Below are positions 1-10,300 of a stretch of 64,000 nt of DNA, piece after piece. The stretch covers positions 29,072,377-29,136,376 of the forward strand of contig NC_049982.1 in NCBI RefSeq assembly GCF_000003815.2, read 5' to 3'. The number at the start of each line of letters is the position of its first letter. The first letter of the stretch is position 1. The notes beneath the pieces are model-generated. The model did not search any database. It was not told the DNA's origin and saw nothing but the letters and a program-made list of their open reading frames with translations. A program made the position numbers and the translations under genes. The stretch is from Branchiostoma floridae. Its lineage: Eukaryota; Chordata; Leptocardii; Amphioxiformes; Branchiostomatidae.

Positions 1-2
1 GT

Positions 3-34
<32 letters not shown>

Positions 35-38
35 GAAC
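1..38. repeat. GT dinucleotide microsatellite
   Basis: An almost pure GT run opens the window. Its inverted counterpart is the CA-rich tract at about 32855-32930 in intron 3 of the cytochrome-like gene. This places the window start inside the matching intron of a second copy of that gene. Confidence 0.9.
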
Positions 39-512
39 GTAAATTTTGGATATATTTCTATCTTTTTAAGGTACCTACATGTACTTTTGAACTTTTGGTG
101 GCAAATATCTTTTGACGTTAGGCCATGTTTATTTGATAATATGGATGAAATCCACTCGTCAAAAAGTTTTCAACCATGCTGTAAATCACACAAATTAGGA
201 AACGTATACTAATGTTACAGAACGCCTAAGTCAATTTCTAGCCCAAAGATTCAAAAGCTGATGTGAAAGAACAAAAAAGGAAGAATTTATTATTTGGAAT
301 ATCATGCTATCAGAGTGTAATCATTTATTCAACCTTCTTGACCACTTAGATCTCATAATGTAGGAAACTTTTTTTTTGGGGGGGGGGACTTTTTTTATTC
401 GCGTGCTCGCATCAGTTTGGGGGTTTACAGATGATGCCATCCATATGTCAAATCAACGAATTTTAGGTTTTCTTCAAACTCACATCGCTATACCGCTCAA
501 TTGCCGGTTTCC

Positions 513-662
513 AAGTCTTTCTTCAACAACAGTTTCTTGCCTTGGATTGCCAAACTATGAAACTCTCTCGACTACGACTGTTTCCCTCCTGTCTACAACT
601 TGTCAGCCTTCAAAACAAATGTCCACCGCTATCTCCGTGTACAATCATTTCCAAATTCTTAG
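513..662 (+). mobile_element. LINE fragment: C-terminal end of a CR1-like reverse transcriptase ORF
   Basis: Read in one frame, this stretch gives a typical LINE carboxy-terminus: FFNNSFLPWIAKL, then NSLDYDCFPPVYNLSAFKTN and VHRYL. One TGA stands where the family has the Trp of its WNSLP-like motif. The same stop is present in the inverted copy at 32229-32378, so the fragment was dead before the arms were duplicated. It lies in the intron before the cytochrome last exon and is not part of that gene. Confidence 0.6.
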
Positions 663-736
663 TGAATTGCCTTAAAGTGGTCTAATTGTGCCCTCGTTAA
701 AAAAAGCACATTTCTTTTTTTTTAATGTTTTTTTAG

Positions 737-1020
737 CGGGCCGTCCCTACCTTGGCTATCTCGAACGAGCCAACGGGATTGTGGACAACTTCATATCCTG
801 CTGTGCCTCCTGCCATTCCACGGCGTCCATTCCAACGTTCCCGAAGACGCTGACCCCATCGAAACCGGATCTGGTCCCCAACACGATGGATTGGTTCAAG
901 AACATCCATGCTGGGGAGCCATTCGAAGAGGGGGGAAAGTCTCTGGATTATTCCCTGCAGCTGGATTCCGGGCTGAGCGGATACTTTGAATGGGTGAAAA
1001 GCAAACCAAAACCGAAGTAA
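737..1020 (+). CDS. Last exon of a second copy of the cytochrome c-like gene (rest lies off the window)
   Basis: The exon follows a polypyrimidine/AG acceptor (AG at 735-736) and stays open for 284 nt to a TAA, exactly the length and phase of the last exon of the complete gene at 31872-37047. It encodes the haem-binding CASCH motif, followed by a lysine- and proline-rich end. Against the other copy only a few residues differ (a Thr-Leu for Thr-Val, Asp for Tyr, Ser for Thr). Exons 1-3 would lie to the left of position 1, because the window begins within the GT tract of the preceding intron. Whether that copy is complete cannot be seen here. Confidence 0.75.
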
Positions 1021-2290
1021 TTTTAAACTTTCCGGGGTCATCCGGGGTCATTGCACCAAAACGAGGCTAGCAAGGCAACCGTTGTATCACACTTCAGTAT
1101 AGATATAGGCCATCTTCAGTGGAAGTTTTCCCCTCTAACTTGAAATACTGTAGAATATGTGCCTGTCACGTGTAGAAAATATTTTCTTCCTACATTTTGA
1201 ATTCCATTTCGTCAATTTTTAGTCATTTCTCACAGTTTTTGGTGGGTGAATTGGTAGTACGGTCGTCAAGTCCCAGTAGTTTTTATAACTTTGCAATACA
1301 GTCCGTACAAAGTTTTTTTTGTTGTTGTTGCTTTTTCTATATTTCTGAGGTGTGCTTTATAAGAATCTAACAGCGCAAGCAACTGAGTAACAAAAAATGG
1401 CTACTTGTATTCATACTACATAGTATAAAAGGCTACGCATAATAGAGATATGACTTTTGACAACAGAGGAATCTTTTCAATTCAATATTTTTTAGTATAG
1501 ATGTAACATTAGTCAGTAGTGGTTAGGCAAAGTGTACCAATATCAAATTAGAATCTGATATATCATATCAATATATATATCGATCTGATACATATGGAAG
1601 TTTGTTTGATTCATTGATGTAATATTAGCCCATATCTGTTTTGTTTCTCCCTTCTGTCAAAAGCAAAGTAGTGAGTGAAATTGAAAATACCCGTGACGTA
1701 TGCGTACATACTCATTTTTTAATCAACGTTATGACATAGAAAAGCTGAGTGATACCATTCGCATGCCTCATGTGCAGAAACATGTAACAGATCTAGTTCA
1801 GTCTCCAAGCAAGTCTATCGGAGCAAAGACAGTATCCAAAGGGTAAACAATGTTTAACTGGCCAAAGGGATCTGCATGCACTAAACGAAGAGTGGCATTG
1901 ATTTTATTGATAGTGAATGAAGACCTTTCTTGTACATACATATACCCATTGGGTTAAGTACAGGTCGCAACAAAAGATACATGAAATACATACAATGAAT
2001 CTACAAATACACAAGAATCGCATTCTACTACGTGAATTAGACTTCTTCTCGTTTCTCTGTGATATTGAATGTGTAAGAACAGGTATGATTTATAATCGGG
2101 TGTATTTTCCAGCCAGTAGGTACCCGTACATTTTATAAGTCAAGGTAAAGGTGTAAATTCATAAAGAATTTAAAGTTGTCTATATTACTTAGTTTTCAAT
2201 AATGTATAATGTCAATAATGTTAAATAATACAATTTGGATGCTAATAGCCTCTGTTCAACCCGAGTACATGCAGATCTCGGTGTGTGTGT

Positions 2291-2309
2291 TGGGGGGGGG
2301 GGGGGGGGG
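2291..2309 (+). repeat. Poly-G run
   Basis: A run of about 19 G residues. The inverted arm has a shorter C-run near 28890. Its length is prone to sequencing and slippage error. Confidence 0.8.
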
Positions 2310-2789
2310 TTCCATAGATTGCCCCCAAACTATATTAGCCAGTTAATCTATATAATCTATAGAAGCCAGTTAATTTCACATCGGATAAATTTTGGTAAAT
2401 TGCACGGGATTCCCAATAGTGCTGGGAGGCAAATTTGTCCCAGCATTAAAAAGGACCCTGCTCTGGGCTGACCCGTGATGACGTGTCACAGTGCACAGTA
2501 CGCTGTAACGTAATACACAGTATACGGTCCAACTGCCCAACAAAACATGGCATCATTGTACAAGCCGGATAATTGCACGAAATACGCTGGCAAATTGGGT
2601 GTGGAATTAAACGGCTTCTACTTTCAATACTTGTGGGTGAATTTAGGCACCACGGTGGTATATTGTAACCTAGGATTTACATATCACGGTGTTTGGTGAG
2701 ATTTAGGATGTGACTTGCATAACACGTTTTGTCAAAAATACACATAAATTCTAACCGGTGTCTTTTGCATAGAAAAACTGGAGTTCCAC

Positions 2790-4142
2790 GAACACATACC
2801 TTTGCCAAATAAACCAGGTTTGTTATGTAGAATGATGTCTGTAGACATAAATGTGTTACTCATTACATTTTATTTTATATGCCCGGAGTTGGTTCATAAA
2901 ATTTCACCATTGCTTATACAAATTAGATCCCTATTTACATAATGATATAAAATTGTATCAAGCATCACTTAACCTATCAGCATACCAAAAATTATGATGA
3001 TCCTTTCATCCCTTCTTGACTTATTCTCTTTCAAAGTAGGAAACTAAACCGGCTCCTGCAGTTCAAGAAAAGACGTTACCGGACCCAAACATACACCTCT
3101 TAGTCTCTGCCATCTTTCTCAGTTCCATATGTGTCAAGTTTGAAAGTCCTATCACGGAATGCAGTGGATTTATCAACTTTCCGCATTAATTATGCAAATT
3201 GTTAATTTATATAATTAGTATCTCATTATGTAAGTTTTTACTTAGGATATCTACATACCAAAAATTATGACGATCCGTCAACATGTTCATAAATTATGCA
3301 AATGAGATCATCATCTGCATAATTAATATGTATAGATATTTCTTTCTTTCTCAGCTACAAATGTGACAAGTTTGAAAGTCCTATAAAGGAATGCAGTGGA
3401 TTTACAAACTTTCCTCATTAATTATGCAAATTAGCTGTCGATTTGCATAATTAGAATTCCATCATGTAAGTCTTCCCTTTGGCTATCTACATACCAAAAA
3501 TCATGACGATCTGTCAACACGTTTATATTTTCTCATGATTAATTATGCAAATGAGGTCGTCATTTGCATAATTAACATGGATTGATTTTTATCTCTTTCT
3601 CATCTATATATGTGACAAGTTTGAAAGTCCTATCATGAAATGCAGCGGATTTATAAACTTTCCTCATTAATTATGCAAATTAGTTGCTGATTTGCATAAT
3701 TAGTATTTCATAATGTACATTGTTACTTGGGCTATCTACATACCAAAAATCGTGATGATCCATCAACACGTTCTCGAGTTATTCTCGTCCAAAGTTTGAA
3801 AGGAAATCGGCGACTGCAGTTCCAAACAAGCCGATAGGGGGTTCAAACTTATAGTACTTACTCTCTGCCCCAAGGGCTATCTACCACTCAAAAATCATAA
3901 CCACAGCATGTCCAGAACACGAGATATCAAAAATTGAGGTTCTGCTGCAGTACCTTAGTAAGCCGCTAGGGGGCCCATTATCGAACTTGACCTTCGTTTT
4001 CCCGACCCCTATCCACCTACCAAATATCATCGGGATCCATCCAAGGATTCTTGAGTTATGCTGTTAACACACACACACACAGACACACACACAGACTCAC
4101 AAGCCTAAAACATGCCCTTAGCCATTCTGGCAAAGGTAAAAA
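2790..4142. mobile_element. Non-autonomous repeat element with an internal array rich in ATGCAAAT octamers
   Basis: The block interrupts sequence that is continuous in the inverted partner near 28425, so it is an insertion in this arm or a loss from the other. Near its ends are inverted ACCTTTGCCA (about 2798) and TGGCAAAGGT (about 4129). Inside, about 2900-3830, a unit of roughly 235-250 bp recurs three to four times; each has TGTGACAAGTTTGAAAGTCC, a pair of ATGCAAAT/ATTTGCAT octamers, and a block ending ATGACGATCC. A short CA/CAGA tract lies before the right end. Related but shorter copies are at about 33650-34140 and 34800-35205. No coding capacity is seen. Confidence 0.6.
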
Positions 4143-4189
4143 TCCCATCGACACAGACGGTAAAGTTAGTATTTTACCTCACCGACCGA

Positions 4190-4340
4190 AGTTGGGTACA
4201 CATTTTAAACCTGGGTAAAGTGAGACCGGTCTTGCAGGTTCCCAGGGGCACAACGTCAAGGGCACGACAAGTATCAAACTCGGGACCATTACGTACCAAA
4301 CCCAACACTCTATCAGTTATGCCACACACGACGCCACGGA
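4190..4340 (-). mobile_element. tRNA-derived SINE (minus strand)
   Basis: On the minus strand a tRNA-like head is visible: TGGCATAACTGATAGAG as A-box region and GGTCCCGAGTTTGATAC as B-box region. It is followed by a body resembling the other SINEs here (GTGCCCCTGGGAACC, then CTCACTTTACC). The inverted partner is at about 28230-28385. No cloverleaf-complete tRNA is formed. Confidence 0.6.
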
Positions 4341-4429
4341 ACCATGTGATATTTGACAACTGCCCTTCAAAGTTGTGTCATCAGATGGTTGAAGGACCAA
4401 GTCTTCAACACGCTTCAAGATATAGGGGT

Positions 4430-4915
4430 GACCGCTGGCAACGGGATGTCTTACATTGATAATACTTGAGGGCAATGGCCACTTATACGCAGCCACAGAA
4501 GTCCCAGTTTTAGTCCATACAGCATTTAGCATATTCCAGACTTGCAGCAGCACTTTTCATGGAAAATGTAGGAGAAATTTCATATTGATGAGACAGTGTT
4601 GTGTGCAGGCTTTCAGATTTGGTCAAGAAACCAGGTTTTGGTCCATTTTTAGGCCTGTGCAAACCCCTACTATGAAGTGGTCAGTCCCTAACTTGACGTC
4701 ATCAGAAACCAAGATGGCGGCAAATTTGAAAGCAGCGATAAACTCCACTGGTCAGATTTTTTTTATCAGACTTTATGGAAACTTCAGATATCGGGCTGCA
4801 GTGTGGGGTTAGTTTTTTATGACCTGGAATGTTCGGGGATGATATTATGACACCCTGAACTTGCCCATTTTTACATTATCGCTAGTACGGATTGCCATTG
4901 GTGTTCACTCTCCTT
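4430..4915 (+). repeat. Interspersed repeat carrying ATCAGAAACCAAGATGGCGG
   Basis: The same sequence recurs at about 25430-25860 (intron 6 of B), 39790-40270 (intron 6 of C) and 27650-28115 (inverted arm), with a shorter piece near 20590-20660 and its inverse near 45240-45300. All share a block beginning GGGCAATGGCCACTTAT, a middle CATATTGATGAGACAGTG, and a part ending near a TGCCATTGGTGTTC motif. No ORF is conserved among the copies. The class is unknown. Confidence 0.6.
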
Positions 4916-5364
4916 GAGGGACAGGTTTACAGCCACCATACATCCGTACCTGATGCCCGTGGATATTGTATGATAGATCGATCCAGCGAATGATTGATTG
5001 TGAACACATGTAGAAAAGCACATCTATACCATAGACAATGATCACAATGATAAATAGGTATGATACTAATTCTGTACATGACACCGATGAATGCTTGTAA
5101 ATATACATTTGAGACACCTGACCATGAAATATATTTGACAGCAGCTCATCAAAAAGCTTTCACCAGTTCACTGTACATATATCATCACTTGGGGGAAAAT
5201 GTATCTGTTACAAGAGTCGATGTTAATACTACCAAACGCAAATCATCAGAGGGCATAAGGTGTGCATTGCTAATGACAAAGTAATTGTTGGCTTATGGTC
5301 GTAAAATTGGTGCCCTGCCATGTAGTCTACACAAAGTATTAGTGAAAGGCATGCAATTTGCGTA

Positions 5365-5650
5365 TGGGACCGTGTGGCGCAGCGGGACCGTGTTCGCCTC
5401 GTGACCGAGAGGTTGCGGGTTCGAATCCGGCTGCCGTTTACTGATCTTGTGCCCTTTGGAAAGGCACTTTACACGACTTTCCTCACTTTACTCATGTGAG
5501 TACATAGCTTCGGCTAGGACCGCCCTATTGGGTCAGTTAGTCCTCACTCATAGTGAGCAATTGGGCTGGTCTCAATCATGATGGTCTCAATCATGATGTT
5601 CCTGACCTGGGGCGAAGAGATGCTGTTACAAAGTATTAGCAACAGACCTT
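5365..5650 (+). mobile_element. tRNA-derived SINE
   Basis: The head reads GTGTGGCGCAGCGGGACCG (A-box region), then GCGGGTTCGAATCCGGC (B box). The body GGAAAGGCACTTTACACGAC and CTTCCTCACTTTACTCA is shared with the SINE at 6398-6800. The tail is degenerate, with a duplicated TCTCAATCATGATG near 5570-5598. Confidence 0.7.
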
Positions 5651-5888
5651 CATTCCGTATTACGTAGCCTCGGGCTACTTCAAAACCTGCAGCGCAACTA
5701 CATGTATATTGTCATGTTGACCAACTCAGTGTCCTGGCGGCTTGTGCGGTGTCATCTTATCTGTTCAGCAAGTGAGTACAGACTTGAATTATTACCTGTC
5801 CATTCACACTGCATGATATGAAGATACAGAACAAGCAGGTCATTAACATCTGTTAGGTCATTGTTTGCTCCTGTACTAGTTCTAGACC

Positions 5889-5988
5889 NNNNNNNNNNNN
5901 NNNNNNNNNNNNNNNNNNNNNNNNNNNNNNNNNNNNNNNNNNNNNNNNNNNNNNNNNNNNNNNNNNNNNNNNNNNNNNNNNNNNNNNN
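5889..5988. other. Assembly gap of 100 N
   Basis: Exactly 100 N residues, the size conventionally used for a gap of unknown length. It lies between arm X and copy A of the decarboxylase, so the true distance and even the join between these blocks are not established by this sequence. Confidence 0.98.
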
Positions 5989-6397
5989 AAACTATTATTC
6001 AAAGATGGCGTCTACAGTTAAATTATACAGTTTGATTTTTTTGAGCAATGAAGAAAAGAATCGTTCTTGCTCGGTGTTTGGTGGGGCTGTCTGTTTCTCA
6101 GTGTGCGTCATTTAGCTGTCCTAGAAAGGAGGGCAAGGTCGATTTAAGGGATCATCTTTTATCATCTCTTGGAAGAGTTTGACGGCGGCTGCCTCGCGCC
6201 TTAACTTGGAGGTGGGATTAGGTCAAGCACGTGGCGTCTATCTGTTCGACTGATATATTCGCAGAGGTCTCGTTTCATACGAAAGGCACCTAAATCTACG
6301 GCGCCATTTTGATTTCTCTGGAATGCAAAGAGTCTACCAAAGGTCATGAAAGGACATGTCCTCAGGAACAGTCAAACCAGACAAAACCAAATTCGTG

Positions 6398-6800
6398 GGG
6401 CCGTGTAGCACAGTGGTAGTGTATTCGGCCCGTGACCGAGAGGTCGCCGGTTCGAATCCGCCTGCCGTGTTGCCGGTCTTGCGCCCTTGGGAAAGGCACT
6501 TTACACGACTTTCCTCACTTTACTGACCTCCTTGCTTTACTCAAGTGAAAATGAGCCGTCCCTCGGATAGGACGTTAAATGGAGGTCCCGTGTTTGGGGA
6601 GAGCCACACCCCGGGCACGTAAAAGAACCCGCCACATGTGCGATGGTGCGATGTGGCGGATCAAACCATTCCGGCTAAAATGGGGTAGGGAATTTCCCGA
6701 GCAGCCTCGTAACCCCTGCTTCGCCTATTGAGTCAGTGAAGTCAAGCTTGCTTAAGCTTGATGTTTCTGACATAGGGAGAAGAGATGCTGCTACAGTTAT
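6398..6800 (+). mobile_element. tRNA-derived SINE, near full length
   Basis: The head has GTAGCACAGTGGTAG (A box) and GCCGGTTCGAATCCGCC (B box). The body has GGAAAGGCACTTTACACGAC, then GGACGTTAAATGGAGGTCCC and a GAGCCACACCCCGGGCACGT block, ending near GAGATGCTGCTACAG. Minus-strand relatives lie in intron 5 of copies A and D. This is the most complete SINE of the family in the window. Confidence 0.8.
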
Positions 6801-7354
6801 CGCTATGGGCCGATCTTCATCACCATGATGGTAACATCAGGCCCTACGAACCTGAATTAGAAAAAAAAAACAACTCACCCATGCACAAGCCACATTAGAG
6901 CAGTCCAGTGCACGTTCGCGAAGAAACAGACCCCAGCACTAATTAAGTTATATGTTCACCCTGTCTTAGCGGTATAGATTCAGATAACATATACATTCGC
7001 CAAAAACCCCTCATACTTTCGATTGACATTATGAATTACTGCACATGTTGTCCTTATTTTCATCAATTTTTATTATACCAGTTGATTATTTTCTGTACCC
7101 AAATAAGTTAATTTTACAAGTTGTGTCCAGTACACTTTGCTTACTATGTATAGCTTACTTATGTAATAAGTATCAAACTCTCTTTATTTATAATTAATTG
7201 TATCTCCGTTCTAAACATGTGAATTGTCTTTATTGTAATAATTAAAATCAATCAATATTCCTCAAACGATCCGTTTTACGTACGTATTAGAGAAGTGAGG
7301 TTTGTCACCAAGAATACGATCGTCATTTTTTTCTTCCAGCCAATAATAGAAAGA

Positions 7355-10300
7355 ATGGAGAAGATACAGCCAACCCAAGAAGACAACCTTCATCAGACCT
7401 TATTGGATCTGAAGGAGAAAACCTCTGTTTTAGAGGTTCCACAGGTGGAGCGGGAAAAGATGACCAGTAGGACCATGGAGATGGTCAACACGTATGATGA
7501 CCACATCAGAAACCTGACCTGGGGACCGGTCAAGACGGCGGACCAGGGAAGTCTTCCAGTCATCGGTGAAATTGAGGAAGATCCATCTGAATATGGTATT
7601 TCAAAATAGTATTTTCAGTTTTCATACTTTTGTGTGTATACGCCATATAATTAACAAACAAATATTGGTATTGCAACGAGCTAACTTTTATTCATACGAT
7701 TTTCCTTAATCAAGGAACAGATAAACTTTCGCAAAGCAGCCCGTCTTAATCTTCATAAAGATTGTAAACAAAGGGAATAATGAATCTTACTAAATTCAAA
7801 GTTATCGTGAATTAGCCATTGGTAACTATTGCAGGGCTTCTAATGCTTGTATGTCATAACATGTAATGAAATTACAACCAAGAGAAGCCCTGTAACACTG
7901 CAATCGTAATCTAAACCATTAATTCAAACTTGAAGATCTCTACACAGATTTGGTCATGCAAGACTTCAATGCCCACTTGGCAAATGGTGGAATAAACCCG
8001 GGCCATCCGACTATGTTCGGTTTTGTTCCCTGCGGCCATGGAACATATCCCGCAGCCATGGGTGCCTTCATACCGGTGACCTTTGCTACATACTCAGGTA
8101 TGGCGGATGTTGTGTATCTTGAGCCACTGTCACACATGGCCTCTCAATCTTCACCAGTTAGGCTTAGGTCCCAACTGGAAAAAAAGGCCGTTTTGGGGCA
8201 CTTTCGAGTCTGACCACTCTCGGGGTATTTTTGGGGCCGGCCGGGTACCGGGTTGAATTTAAGTCTGACTTAAGATCCCGCGACCCGGAAACAAATAGAC
8301 GCCGTGACCTTCCCGTGGGGAACACCGGGGCGGTATCCGGATGTCCACTGGGACGAATCTGTGGCGTTCGGGGCCCAGTCGTGGCTATATCTCTGACGGG
8401 AACCGGTGCACACAAATATACATCTTGAAATACTTTTAGTTTGGTTGCAACGAAGGCATTCGACAATTTTAGCTAATTAGAGCTATGGATGGGACTAGGC
8501 AAGGTAAGGTAGAGCTACAATATTCAGGTTAGTCAAAATAACCAGAGTACATTTAAAAACAGGAATCCATTGGAAGAGCACATCAATTGTTGAGATGGAG
8601 AACAAGCTGATCACGTGGGTGGCAGACTTGTTCGGGTACCCCGCAGGGCATGCCGGGAACATCTCATCAGGAGGTTCTCTCGCCACTCTCACAGCGTTAG
8701 CTGTCGCACGGGACAGCAGGGAGCTGAAAGCCGCAGACTTTCACAGGTTTCTGATCGTTTAATACCCTACATTCTGTCATTGACATTGTAGATTCTCCAC
8801 TTGTAAATGTGAAGCAAATATCCCTGGCGTACCAGCCTCCTATCCGCCCTTCTTGCTGCGTTACAACTGGTCATTCTTCAACCAATCAGCTTATGATAAA
8901 GAGCTAGAGGCAACGTTATTCCCTACAAAACTGAAGGGGAGTATCTGATTGGCTGGCAGCTGGCCGGAGATACTACCGCTGCCAGATTGCAGGAGGGCAC
9001 GCCAAGGCCTTTGCTTCACATTAAAATTGACGTTTTTTTTCTGATTATGCAATCTATTTCAGAGGAATTGGCTGTTTTAATCATATTTTGCTTTCTTTGT
9101 ATTCAATGTACAAGATTAAGGATGAACGAAAACAACTGTACAAAACAGATGAAAATTATTATGTCTATTGTTATGTCTCTCCATAGATGTGTGATCTATT
9201 GTAGCGAGTTTGCCCACTACTCGGTACAGAAGGGACTTCGCGCCGTGGGGTTGAGGGAAGCCATTCTTAGGACAGTTCCAGTCGACAAGTTGCTCAAGAT
9301 GACAGCATCGGGTCTTGAAAGGCAGATCATAGAAGATACGAAAGTAAGACACGTCCTTGAAAAAAAACTAAGTACTATTTAAAGAACTACAAAATGTTTC
9401 AAGCAAAGGCAATACTGCATGTTTATGGACATTTTCTGACTTTTTCATTCAGATGCTAAAAGGAGCCGACCAATCGTTTCTGAAAAGGGACGATACCGAC
9501 TTCCTTCCACCTTTGACCCATTGCTAACGTCACATGTCCGTGATGTCACGTGGTCTAAACAGGCGGGACATATCAGTCATACTGAAGACGACCAGATGAA
9601 TATTACATAAACAGTCTTGCTAACTTGTACCCTGTGACTGGCTTGGCAGTAAACAGAAACAAAACAATTATAGTTTTTTTTTCCCATCTACCATCGTCGG
9701 CTCTATGACGGTACATTGCCTTGCACATGTATAATTATAATATCTAATCAATTGCCTACCCAGACCGGTTTGTTGCCCTTCCTGGTGGCGGCAACTGTGG
9801 GCACCACGCTGACCGGAAGTGTGGACCCTGTGAACGACATCGCTGATGTGTGTGACCGTCACCAACTCTGGCTCCACGTTGATGCCGCGTACGGAGGGTT
9901 CTTCGCTCTCTGTGACGAAATGAAACAGCTGTTTGTTGGTGTGGAGCGGAGCGATTCGATTGTGGTTAATCCACACAAAGGTGCGTATTTGTAGTTGTAA
10001 GCAGTTGGTAAATACATCAATGATGCCTTTAAACTCCACTCACCTTCAGGGATGAGTGGAGTGCCGTCACTCGGGGAGGTCACGGACGTCTTCATACGGA
10101 TCAGCTCTCATCGGATGTTTCGACCCTTATCCGTTACATCCGCCTTCTGTCGGGTCCAGCAGTGGTGGCCAATCCACTACTCGTCCGCTCCTCCCGGCTT
10201 CCAGCTAACTTCCTCCCTTTTCCTCCACACCAAGCATGAGGCAGCCTCCGCTGTTTCTCCTATCCTACGCACTGCATTCTTCCTTGCTCTTCCTGTTATT

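Larger units (their letters stand above)
1..5290 (+). repeat. Inverted-duplication arm X (partner 27270-32870)
   Basis: Read in reverse complement, this block matches about 32870 down to about 27270. Landmarks pair in order: the GT/CA tract, a LINE end (513-662 with 32229-32378), the cytochrome last exon (737-1020 with 31872-32155), a G-run at 2291-2309 with a C-run near 28890, a SINE near 4190-4340 with one near 28230-28385, and a low-complexity stretch near 5100 with one near 27470. The arms differ by point changes and by two large insertions, one in each arm. The spacer holds decarboxylase copies A and B. Confidence 0.85.

Noticed and set aside
733-1041. Open frame on the minus strand
   Set aside because: It is the antisense shadow of the cytochrome-like last exon at 737-1020.
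2900-3830. CRISPR-like regular repeats
   Set aside because: Units are about 240 bp, diverged, without short identical repeats or unique spacers, in an animal genome. It is a tandem array in a mobile element.
5365-6470. tRNA genes suggested by A-box and B-box matches
   Set aside because: The boxes are followed by a SINE body shared at several loci, and complete tRNA stems cannot be formed. These are SINE heads.
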